A stretch of 64,000 bases of DNA from Terana coerulea (taxonomy: Eukaryota > Basidiomycota > Agaricomycetes > Polyporales > Phanerochaetaceae), in contig JAKOGH010000571.1 of assembly GCA_024811115.1 (NCBI GenBank), positions 22,406 through 86,405 on the forward strand, given 5' to 3'. Positions 12,296 to 22,500 of the stretch are shown in pieces. Position 1 is the first letter of the stretch, and each line of letters begins with the position of its first letter. The translations under genes were made by a program, and so were the position numbers. A model generated the notes under the pieces. The model worked only from the letters and a program-made list of their open reading frames with translations. It made no database searches and was not told the origin of the DNA.

Positions 12296-12660
12296 CTACC
12301 GAGTTCTGCACAGAGCCGGATCGAGCACCTGACCAATTACACTGGCGACTGAGCTTTGCATCTGGTGAACTATAGTAGCAAACGCTTGACGAGCGATAAC
12401 ACGCAGGGAGTCTAAAGCGGTGGACATGATGGTGCGAAAGAACGTGGTGAGTCGTGACTCATCGTAACGACGTTCGCGCTTGTCACATATCACGTGATGG
12501 GTGACAGTGGTCACGATGGACGCGATGTGAAGAGATCCCGAGCAAAATCCGAAGACCACACTTGGGCCGCTGAGGAACGCGTACTGAATGTACTCCTGGC
12601 AATTCATCTTTCTTCGGGAAACGCGTCGGATCCGTCCATAATGCATGGGAAATGATCTGA
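12296..12660 (-). pseudogene. Remnant of a cytochrome P450 exon 2
   Basis: On the minus strand the segment near 12620-12555 encodes T-R-F-P-K-K followed, after a frame change, by Q-E-Y-I-Q-Y-A-F-L-S-G-P-S-V-V-F. This matches R-F-P-K-K-N-Y-Q-E-H-L-H-F-T-F-L-S-G-P-N-V-V-F in exon 2 of the intact P450 at 7.25 kb. Beyond this the similarity is lost. Its orientation and distance from the second PGW gene mirror the P450 beside the first, so it marks the inner end of the inverted duplication, with the rest of the gene deleted. Confidence 0.6.
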
Positions 12661-13374
12661 CATTTACGCGCTTGTCACTGTCAGTTTCCCTGCAGAATTA
12701 GGTGCGTCTCGGGTCTATATTCTCCTGCGAGATGCGAGGCGGGCAAAGAGATGGCAGTAGATCCACATAGGCTACACTCTAGCTCCGAGGGTAGTCAGTT
12801 GGCTGTCGCTAGGACTTTGAGGTCGGGTGCCAGATATGGTCCTGGCGTACATAAGTATGGAGCAATCAAATCTTGAACATTGGAGCTCGTGAGCTTGGAG
12901 ATAGAACAACGAGGTCCCCGGCGAAGGTAAAGCACCGGCGTCCTCGAAATACTGGAACGTCGAGGAGGAGCAAGCAACGAGCGCCGAATGCTACTTTGGT
13001 TAGACGCTCAGTTCCCCCTCTGAACGGCAGATGCCGGACCTGTTCACAAGTATTTTTGGGGTCCGACACATCATGTATCATGAACTGTGCATTCCTCCGG
13101 TCGTGGCGAGCTGTCCGTACCCTCATCTCACATCACACGCGCAGGGGAGCTTCACATCTGCATTTCTACTGCCAGCATGGAAGCAAGAAACAAGGGGTGG
13201 TCCTCGTGCGGGCCCAGTTCTGACTCGCCGGAACTTGAATGAAATGAGGTTCAAGCGAACACGGACGTGAAGCGTCACGGTTTCTCCATTTACTGACTTG
13301 GCCTTGGGACTCTGCGCGTCGTTTTGCCCTTCTCTCTCTACTCGATACACTTCGACCACTCGCGACCACGAGCC
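12661..13374. other. Upstream region of the second PGW gene
   Basis: No gene is supported. About 13.08-13.37 kb is similar in inverted orientation to 5.58-5.90 kb, including a run just before the start codon. This is the duplicated promoter. The rest shows only scattered similarity to the P450 upstream region. Confidence 0.5.
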
Positions 13375-14050
13375 ATGGCGACCAGACCCACATACACGAC
13401 GCCCGTTGGGAACAAGTTCTCCTTCAAGCTGCCTCCGGGGTGGTTCGCCATGATCACATCCGTAAGCACCCTCCGCCTTCCTCCACTTACTCATGCTAAC
13501 GACGGCGACGACAATGAACAAAGCTTTCTCGCCAGAAGTACGACCAGGGCATGCTCGTCTCGTTCGACTACCTCGGCGACCGCAACGAGGCCGTCTTCTA
13601 CTCGCCCGCCAACACCGCGAACGAGCAGATGCAGATCACGTTCAACATGCAGAACTCGCTCCCGATCGTGCCGCAGGACGAGGAGATGGACGTCGAGGTT
13701 GCGTGCCTCGCCGCGCCCGCGCAGCGCGTGCCCACCGGCGACGCGCTCGTCGACGGGAACATGGCTGCCAACCGCATTCATGTAGTCAAGGTGCGTAGGG
13801 CGCATGCGCAGGAGATAACGAGGGCTAGGAACTGATGGATTGTGCAGGCTGAGAAGACACCTGGGAGTTTCGACGGCGCGGATACGATGACGCTGTTTGT
13901 GTTCGTCGAGGACACGAGCACGACGGGTATGACCTCTGGCTCGTACGACGACGCGTGCGTTCTCTATTTCTCTCTCCTGCGCCGACGCGGCCTACACTTA
14001 CACTCCGAGGCAGTGTCGGATTCGTCCATCTCCTCAAGAAAGGAAATTAG
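13375..14050 (+). CDS. Stand-alone PGW-domain protein, copy 2 (165 aa)
   Basis: Four exons: 13375-13461, 13524-13790, 13848-13954, 14014-14050, joining to 166 codons including the stop. The protein is almost identical to copy 1, with P-P-G-W-F-A-M-I-T-S before the phase-0 intron, then L-S-R-Q-K-Y-D-Q-G-M. It ends Y-D-D-A-V-G-F-V-H-L-L-K-K-G-N. Intron lengths and positions match copy 1. One extra A near 14040 relative to copy 1 gives the earlier stop. It lies 732 bp upstream of the VWA fusion in the same orientation, mirroring the first copy. Function unknown. Possible roles, all inferred, are as a free subunit that caps or competes with the PGW domains of the enzyme fusions. Confidence 0.8.
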
Positions 14051-14782
14051 CGCTGAGCTTTTCCTGCGTGACTGTGTGCTGTAATTGTAGGATCCGGACT
14101 CGAATACGTGCTCATCATGTTAGCCAATTATTTCTCTGAAACGAAAATCCTGAAAGTTCGAGGCATTGAACTTCAAAGAACACCCTCGGGCGTTCAAGTA
14201 CTCAAGCCGCCAGAGCCGAAGGCTTGCACGGTCGCTTCCAACAGGCCTGCATCCATTTACGTCGTACGTACGTAAACCGAGGTATCCGACACCGATCTGT
14301 GCCTGTCTCCCCAATCATTGATTCCCCGCATTCACAGATGACATGCACGCGTCCGACGCGTCCGCTTGTCTCGGCGTACAACGCGGCCGCGGCTCGAAGA
14401 TGTTTTGGCGTCAGGAATGTCGCGCGGCGCTATACAATTGGCCATACCCCCTCGTGGGATGTAACAATAAACATACGTCAAGCCCCAGAATGTACGTACG
14501 TGTGAAGGTCGGAATGTTCAGATAATAAATGGCGATGAGCTAAAGTGTGCTGGTTTCCAGACTTGGTCTGGTGAGCCTGAGGCCTGGACTCCACAACATA
14601 ACGGGCACATGGAAGCGATGCAGAACCGGCTTGGAAGACACAGTCGGCACTCTGATAGCTCCGAGACTCTGCAGAACATGAGGTGATATCATACTCACCC
14701 TGTGCGACCACGTTCCGACACACTCGCTTTCTCCAATACTTACTTCCACCCGCAGTAGACGACGCTCTCAGCAACGACGACC
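14051..14782. other. Intergenic region between PGW gene and VWA fusion, copy 2
   Basis: No gene is supported over 732 bp. It parallels 4134-4880 in inverted orientation, with similarity that fades in patches. It should hold the 3' end of the PGW gene and the promoter of the VWA fusion. Confidence 0.5.
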
Positions 14783-16366
14783 ATGGCAGGCAGACCAAAG
14801 TTCACGACCGAGCCGAACGCGAAGGTGACGATCACCATCCCGCCCGAGTGGTTCACCACCGTGTCCGCCGTACGTCGCGCCCGCCCTCTTCCCCCCCGCT
14901 TTCCGGTCTACACTTTACGCTGACCGCGCTGCGCGCAGATCTCGCGCAAGCCGTACAACCAGCTGATGACGATCACGCCCTCCATCCGCGGCCTCACGGG
15001 CAACTTCGCGTCGCAGTGGGGCGTCGCGAACGACGCGATGAAGGACCTGCGCGCCAAGTCGCTCACGTTCCCGATCAAGCAGCAGAACGCGGCGGTCGAG
15101 CTGAAGCTCGCGTTCTTTTACTCCGCGGACCAGGCGACGAGCGGCGCGAAGCTCAAGGTCGAGCGGTGTGCGAGCGCGAAGGCGCAGGTCGTCGAGGTAT
15201 GCTCTGTGTCGTACGTTCACGCTGATGAGAGAAAGGCTAACAGGGGGACAGAGCACGAAGCCGCCGGGATCTTCGCCCGACATTCCGGACTACTACACTT
15301 ACTTCGTGCGTATCCGTCTCTCTGACTGTAGTTCCGCATTTCCAACACGACGTTCGGCTAGATCTTCGTTGAAGACACACCCGACGCGCAGCAAATCTCC
15401 GGGTCAGGACAGTACGACGACCTCGTCGCGACGGTGTACCTCATCAAGACGAACCCGAACGAGATCCCGCCGCCGCCGCCGGCCGATACGAATCCGGGCT
15501 ATAACGACGTGCTGGACCAGCCGCGGCCGAGCACGATCGACAACTACCTCAAGTACTACGACACCGCGTTCCTCATTGACGACTCGGGCAGCATGAAGGA
15601 GAATAACAAGTGGACGGAGCTGAACAATGCATTGATTGGTATTAGTGGCACTGCGATTGATTATGACGCGGACGGTATCGACTTGTTTTTCCTCAACTCG
15701 GACAACAAGTTTGTCTTCAGGGATGAGATCAAGGGTGTACAGGTGCGTTGTTTGTTGGCGTCGTAGCGAGAGGGTGTATACTGATATAATGGTGTAGGAT
15801 AAGCCGAAGGTTGCGGCGGCGATGTCGAAGGTCTCGCCTGTCGGTGGGACCCCTACCGGCAAGCGCGTCGCGGAGCGCATGCGCGCGTTCCTCGCCGTCC
15901 TAGACGGTGCCGTCGGCACCCGCGCTACAACCAAATCAAGCCGCTCGACCTCATTTGCATCACCGACGGCGTCCCCAGTGCGTCTTCCTTCACCGCTCTC
16001 CCCTCTTCGTCTGTTTACTGACTGTGTTGCAGCGGACGACGCGTCGACGGAGCTGGGGAAGATGTTGACTGAGATCTCGGCGGAGTTCCGCGCGAAGAAG
16101 CATCACCCGAACTGGATGGGCATCCAGTTCGTGCAGATCGGGGACGACCAGGGCGCGAAGGAGGCGCTGGAGAAGCTCACGCAGCTCAACACCGGCGTAC
16201 GTCCCCTTCTCTCGTTGAGGTTGTGCTGTGCGCTGATCTCTGGGGGTGTAAACAGAGCATGGTCGACACGGTGCCGTACGCAGGGCCGGGCAGCATCTCG
16301 CCGGACAAGATGGAGCGCATCCTGCTTGGTGGGCTGCACCCCAACATTCGTGCGCAGAAGCCGTGA
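14783..16366 (+). CDS. PGW-domain / von Willebrand factor A fusion protein, copy 2
   Basis: Seven exons: 14783-14869, 14939-15196, 15252-15305, 15362-15742, 15798-15977, 16033-16196, 16256-16366. Exon 1 ends P-P-E-W-F-T-T-V-S-A and the PGW domain ends I-F-V-E-D-T-P-D and Y-D-D-L-V. A Pro-rich linker and a VWA domain with D-D-S-G-S-M follow. The last exon ends H-P-N-I-R-A-Q-K-P. Exon 5 lacks one base near 15917 (G-G-C-A-C-C-C-G-C-G against G-G-C-A-C-G-C-C-G-C-G-C in copy 1), which breaks the frame. Splice phases on both sides fit only if the base is restored, so the loss is recent or an error. Copy 1 has a different one-base break, so neither copy is fully open as given. Confidence 0.8.
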
Positions 16367-16568
16367 GCGGCCTGTTCCCCATCGTACTCCTCGCTGTTTG
16401 TACTCTGTAATGATAGTCGATAGAAACTGTATTTGTGTCAGTAGCCTTGTGCGACATCGTGTGTCGTGGATAGTCAGTGCTAGGATGACGGAAGAGACAT
16501 GATTGGACAGCGGTGAATGTTTGCGTCACTGTTTGGGCATAGACTCGTTACCAGCCCGCAGGTAGCTC

Positions 16569-16601
16569 TTAAGAACGTACTTTGAGGTACGTTATTCTTA
16601 A
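16569..16601. repeat. Short inverted repeat
   Basis: TTAAGAACGTAC at 16569-16580 is mirrored by GTACGTT(ATT)CTTAA at 16587-16601, with a 6-base loop and a 3-base bulge. It lies about 200 bp past the VWA stop codon. A role in 3'-end formation is possible but unproven. Confidence 0.5.
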
Positions 16602-18382
16602 TAGCGACCAGCGGGACTGGCAGAACTCGGTCGAGTGCGCGCACACGAGAATTTAAACCCCGCAGATTTCCCAAAGAGGCAGGTCGCCACGTGCGCACCA
16701 GAACCCGTCACGGTGGACGTCGCTGGGAGTTATTGTAACAGCAACGGAATGCTGTGGAGGAACAGACTGGGCATAAAAAGACTGAGACGAAGCTGAGAGA
16801 AGATGCAGCAGAGCAGGAGGTAGTCACCAGGCTCAGGAGCGAGCTGGCCAGTACCACTAGTGTCTGCGAAGAAACTTACACCCTCAACAGCTTCCCCTGC
16901 CAGTGCCTGGGTCTTTCGCAGATGAAAACCCCTCGTGTTCCTTCAGAGATTATTGTTATTCTCGATTGCTACGGCCTCTGCCCCTTTGTGGCTATGCAAG
17001 CCATCACGCTGCCACTGGACAAGCCGCACATCAGGAAAGGGGTTTCAATTACATAGTTGATGTTGTCTATGGTACGTACTCGGAGTTATCCATTGAAAGA
17101 AAAAGATATGATAGGCTAGTAGAGCCTATGATGCTCTACAGTACATGATCCGCTCTACTACAGTCTCTGAGAACCGGCGAGTAGATGCCTTCTTCTCGAG
17201 GAGCTTCCAGTTGGCTGACTAAGTTCTATTAGAGTTTATGTGAGCCTATGCGAGAAGCCATTCGCTCTGGCATTCTATACCCGAGCATGCACGGAGCTGA
17301 AGCTCTGCGCCTGCACCTAAAATTGTACGTACCTCGGTCCTTTTCTATCGCCCCTTCACTAACGGCGTGACCTGAGCGCCCGAGAGACCGATTCCGGGTC
17401 TTCACGCGCGACGTACAAAAGACGTGCTGTCTGCCATCGCCTCTGAAGTCCGCATCTCACCTGCATACACCACAGTAAGTCCCAGATTTTACATGTATTG
17501 CTACTACTATCAGCAACACTCACGAGTCACTGACTACACTGGAGCAGCTATGCATGGACAGCAATGTCCAGTGGCCCACAATGCTGCCAATACTCCAGCA
17601 GTGGTGGCTTTCTGGACTGCTAGTGAGTCCTTGTGTTGCTGCGAACAAGGACCGCCCCCAGCACTCACTCTTCTCTACAGGCTCGGGACTTCAGGGTTTC
17701 GTATGTGCAGCTGTGTGTGTATGTAAATATTATCTTCTTCGCAAGAATTTGCAACTGACCTCTGATTCACGAAGCCCGAGACCTTGGCCTCGAGTATTGG
17801 TACTGGTAGCGTAACGGACTCGGACCACAGTAGATACTCATCCCTGTTCTGTACTGCGGTTCGCCGCTATTTGCAATGTAATTCATGTGTAAATAGACAT
17901 CCCAGAATTATGTAATCAATAAGTCACTCTCCCCCAATCCGGCATTTTGATTCACGCGCCGTGTAGCTGCTGTTCATAGTGAGTCATAGCAAAGGCACGA
18001 TAGCCCCTGTTACAACCCATAGCCAAAACCTGGGTATGTAGTACAATATATGTCGAGGGAAGTCAATGGGGCTATCATTGCTATATGCCCTATCTAACAC
18101 AATATAAACTAAAACCTCTTTCGTGATGCAAAGGGTGCATATTTGAGGAGTTTGCATGCTTTCACACTAATTTCGGCAGTACTGACTTCACCGAGGTGCT
18201 GAGTAGTATACCTAGTCATCCCAGACGGTTTTCTAAGCATGTTAGAATACAAATAAAACTCATTGCTCAGTAAACAGCGCAGGCATGTTACGGCGGAGTG
18301 CACGTGTGCGCTACGACCACCTTCCTCTTTGAGAAATCTGCGGGGTTTCAATTCTCGTCTGCGCGCTCTCGGTTCAGTGCTC

Positions 18383-18433
18383 CCAGCCGCCTTGCAAAGT
18401 ATTATATTGTTATGATACGTGCAAGGTGGCTGG
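18383..18433. repeat. Hairpin with 14-bp stem
   Basis: CCAGCCGCCTTGCA at 18383-18396 pairs with TGCAAGGTGGCTGG at 18420-18433, one mismatch, 23-base loop. The right arm runs into GGTTCGAGCC, which resembles a tRNA box B. No box A or acceptor stem is visible, so I do not call a tRNA. Confidence 0.55.
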
Positions 18434-18478
18434 TTCGAGCCTAGTTTGGGCATGTTTTCCGAAGTTTGGGCGCTTAGT

Positions 18479-19190
18479 TCAATTCTTTGTCACACGCGTG
18501 CACGGCTCGCCCTCCTTTGTCTCCACCACCATCTCCAGGTCCTCCAGCTGGTGCGCAAAGTGCGGGCGTCCAGGAACATCGTCGCTGTCAGGACCGCAGT
18601 GCTCTTGTGCGAGGCATGCTGTACAAGGGAAGTGGACCTTATGTATTCCCCGCCCTATATCGGAATGGTAAATGCATGAGATCCACGTCTCTTCGACCGA
18701 GGTTACGCGAGGACATGGCAATGGGTGCACGGTGATGCCATCGACGGTGTGTCTTGAAGCTGATACATGGAAGCGAGCCAATGTACGTGGTGCGCACTCT
18801 CCCGACTCCACCCGAACATGGCACTCACAGCGGTTTTGTTCAGATTAATGGCGTTATGTGCATCCTTGCGAGGCTGCACGCAATCACAAGGTATTAGGCG
18901 GCAGATGACACCCTCCGATGTCAGCGCATGTTCCTCTCGTTCCGGAGCCTCATTTATCGTCCAGCGTTGTTCGGGTCCTGGAAGAAGGGTGCGAAAGGAA
19001 CGGTGAGTTGCAAGGTACCCTCAGCGTCTCCGGGGATGGCAATCGTGTCGATGATTTCAGCTGGCCGCTTGAAGAAAAACGAGAGGAGAAGAGGGTCCCG
19101 GCGGAGCTTCGTGGCAGGTGTAATGCACGCCGGCGTGCAGCAGCGTGGCTTATGACACGTAACTCTGCAAGCTGCGTTCGGTGACATAAT
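18479..19190 (-). pseudogene. Degenerate or divergent PGW-domain gene
   Basis: Two minus-strand segments match different parts of the PGW domain in the right order. The first, near 19060-18960 (T-I-A-I-P-G-D-A-E-G-T-L-Q-L-T-V-P-F), lines up with the central strand of the VWA and oxidase domains (S-L-T-F-P-I-K...L-A-F-F-Y-S). The second, near 18600-18479 (G-P-D-S-D-D-V-P-G-R-P), lines up with the domain end F-V-E-D-G-P-D-S-x-x-V-x-G-x-P and closes with a stop at 18481-18479. No clean 5' exon with the W-F motif was found, and stops separate the parts. It could be a divergent live gene with exons I cannot resolve. It is divergently arranged with the DyP gene. Confidence 0.45.
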
Positions 19191-19529
19191 GTATCCAGTA
19201 TGGAAAGCCGGCTGCTCATCTCAACGACAAGGTCGCGGCTTTGGCGGCGGTGATCGGACGCGTGATGTCTACACTCAAGAATCCGCAGCGGCTTTGTCGG
19301 GCGAGAAGTCGGTGAGTTGGGCGTTTATTCCACGCGTGCTTCTATACGCTCCTGCTCATCGGTATCACAGTAGATATATACGCCAGGATGCAGATACGTT
19401 CATCTGCGCAAAGTCTCTCCCCCCGCACGAGCGCATTCTCAACGTCCCGCAGCCACTACTCTACCGTCGTCGTCCAAAGCCACTATATTTGAACGCTGAG
19501 TTTCATCAGCTTTAGTTGATAGACACACA
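19191..19529. promoter_or_regulatory. Upstream region of the DyP fusion gene
   Basis: About 340 bp between the degenerate PGW gene and the DyP gene. TATATA near 19373-19380 lies about 150 bp before the start. No other signal is clear. Confidence 0.4.
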
Positions 19530-22500
19530 ATGTCGTACGTCCATACATTCTCCATTTTGTGTTGTCGCTGCTCAATAATGGAGACCACTCGCCGTGTTCG
19601 TCGCATAGATACCCTCCTCCTCCCCCAGGACGCGGTCCTCCTGGCGGACCCCCTCCACCCGGCGGGCCTCCTCCGGGCTGGGGTCCCCGCCCGGTGGTAT
19701 GGGCGGTCCGCCGCCGGGTCCTCCACCTCCAGGATGGGGTCCCCGCCCGGCGGTATGGGCGGCCCGCCCCAGGTCCTCCACCTCCCGGATGGGGTCCCCG
19801 CCAGGCGGCATGGGCGGGCCACCTCCGGGTCCGCCGCCAGGTGGTATGGGCGGGCCACCTCCAGGTCCTCCGCCAGGTGGCATGGGTGGTCCGCCTCCAG
19901 GTCCTCCACCAGGCGGTATGGGCGGTCCGCCTCCAGGTCCTCCACCAGGCGGTATGGGCGGTCCGCCCCCAGGTCCTCCGCCAGGCGGTATGGGCGGTCC
20001 GCCTGGCCCGCCTCCCTCCGAGTTGGGGTCCTCCGCCTCAGTCTGGCGGAGGGAGCAATAACAGCGGTAACAACGGTGGAAACAATGGCAACAATAGTAG
20101 CAACAACAACGGGACGAAGCCGACGGATGGAAGCGGCGACCCAAAGCCTTCTGGCAAGTATTCACGCTGCTTGCTACGGTATGTGGAAGCTGATCGTGCT
20201 ACGCAGATGGCAGCGGTGGGACGAAGCCGTCGGATGGCGGCGCAGGTACCAAACCATTGGATGGCAGTAGTGGGACCAAGCCTTCAGGTGACTTTCCCAC
20301 CGCCCCGCTTTTCTGCGCTATTCTGAACTGACTTGTTTGTCTAAAGATGGCAGTGGCGGGATCAAGCCGTCGGATGGCAGCGGCGGAACCAAACCCTCAG
20401 ACGGTACGAAGCCTTCAGATGGGAGTGGAGGCAGCAAGCCCTCCAGTGGAAACAGTACAACTAAACCGTACCGTGAGCCATCCTTGTGTGCTCCTCCTCG
20501 ATGGCTGTGCTCAATTCCGTTTCATAGCGTGCGGAGACGTCAGCGCATCCGGGTACATGTTCAACATCCCCGCTGGCTGGCAGACCACGATCACGAGCGT
20601 ATGTTTGATCGTCACTTTCGCTCCTCGCGCCTCCTGACATGCCCATGCGTAGGCTTCCAACCAAACGTACAACCAGGGCGTGTGCAGCGACTACGTCCGC
20701 GATGGGCGGCGCGTCCGGAACATGCTCGCGAACCAATGGGGCCATAGCGCGGGAGACATGCACAACACGCGAGACGGCGAGACGGCGATTAAGATGCAGG
20801 AGTTTGAGGAGAGCACGGTGCTGACGTTCAAGTGGTATGCGTCCCAGACGCAAACGCAGGCCAAGGAGAAGCTCATCCAGGCAGAGGCGTATGCGAGCAG
20901 CATCTCGGTGACGAAGGTATGTGATTCTTTAATTCGCAAGCGTTCGTGCTCACAAAGAGCGTGTAGGTTAGCGAGACGGCGGATGAAATTGTCTATGAGG
21001 TGCGTTGCTTGTTCCACTAACCAAATTACGTGCTGTTATTAACTGTCGTTTTTGCAGATAAAGGTTTTCGACAAGGCTGGAAATACGTCTCCCGACCAGT
21101 GAGTGTCTCTCTACTTATCCGAGCGCTCTGCTTAGTTGTGCAAAGAATTACGACAGTGCGCTTTACCCGTGTAGCTAACAGTGACCCGCTGGGCCTTAGT
21201 AACATCCAAGGTGATGTCATGTACGCTCATACGTTAGCCTTGTTAGAATCCCTCTGACACGAGAGTACACAGCCCGGGGCTTCCCAAGGCCCTTGAATAC
21301 TTCTACTATTTCCAAGTCACAGACGTCACCCGCTTCCGCCAGGCGTTCACCTCGTTTGCCTTGCCGAAAATCATCACCTCGGAACAGCTTGTGAACAATC
21401 CACCGCCCCCAGCGCAGACGAACCCCGACCATCCCTTCGTCGGCTTCAACGTCGCGTTCACCAGCCTCGGCATCCAGCTCTTCGGGCTCGACCCGGCGCA
21501 GATCGGCGACGCGGCCTTCGTGCGCGGCCAGATGGCGGACGCGCAGTCGCTCGGCGACCCCGGCGCGGCGCGCGGCGAGAGCTGGTCGCCGCACTGGGAC
21601 GCGGAGTACAAGGCGAACATCGACGGCCTCTTCCTCGTCACGGCGTACAACGAGGCGAACGCGCAGGCGTTCATCACGCAGCTCGAGGCCGCGTTCGCGT
21701 GGGCACCACAGCGGTCGAGCATCCGCAAGGTGCTCGCGCTGCACGGGTTCCCGCGGCCGGGCGCGCAGGGCCCGAACGACCACTTCGGGTACCGCGGCGG
21801 CGGAATCACGAACCCGCAGGTGAAGGGTGTGACGTTCACGGACGAGAAGCCGATGCGCTTTACGGGCACCGTTGTTATCCCGATCGGCGTGCTCGTGATG
21901 GGGCGCGAGGGCGACGACGACGCAGCGCGCCGCCCGGCGTGGGCGGTCGACGGGAGCCTGATTGCGACGCGGAAGCTGAACAACCTCGTGCCGGAGTTCG
22001 ACCGGTACTGCCTCGCGGAGGGGCAGCGGCTGTTCAAGAACGTTGCCCCGGACCAGGCGGCGGCGAAGTTCGGCGCGAGGCTGATGGGGCGGTGGAAGAA
22101 CGGTAAGGGCGGCTCGTACTATGCACAGTAAAGATGATACTAACGTCGCTATTGGCTTGAATCGTAGGTACGGCCGTCGCGATGTCCCCTGACAATGACG
22201 CGCCAGAGATCGCGAAGGACGACTCGCGGGTGAACAACTTTGAGTTCGACCAGAGCGACACCGCGCAACGCACCTGCCCCTTCGCGGCGCACATGCGCAA
22301 GTCGAACCCGCGCAACGACGTCCCGCGTGAGGAGCAGATCAAGCATCTGTACGTATCCCTCCCTGCTGTACTATGCCTAGTCCTAACGCGAGCTGATTTT
22401 TGCAGCCTGCGGCGCCACAACATGCCGTACGGCCCTGAAGTCTCAGATGACGAACGCGCGAACGGGACAACCCAGGAGCGTGGGCTGCACATGTGTACGT

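Larger units (their letters stand above)
16367..18478. other. Long intergenic stretch without a recognisable gene
   Basis: About 2.1 kb with several open frames but none that I recognise. A short coding-like run near 17530-17635 has plausible splice sites but no family resemblance. A near-perfect short palindrome lies at 16569-16601 and a hairpin at 18383-18433; both are listed separately. Confidence 0.5.

Noticed and set aside
16754..17148. Open frames of about 80-100 codons downstream of the VWA gene
   Set aside because: There is no recognisable domain, codon bias or splice context, so no gene is claimed.
17424..17814. Possible spliced coding segment with Gln- and Trp-rich residues
   Set aside because: Plausible splice sites exist, but there is no homology or paralogue in the window; evidence is too thin.
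18421..18445. tRNA-like T arm (GGTTCGAGCC)
   Set aside because: No box A, anticodon arm or acceptor stem nearby; it is part of a hairpin repeat.
19439..20165. Minus-strand open frames with Pro/Gly or Asp/Arg repeats
   Set aside because: They are complements of the Pro/Gly repeat in the DyP gene; repeats of this composition leave all frames open.
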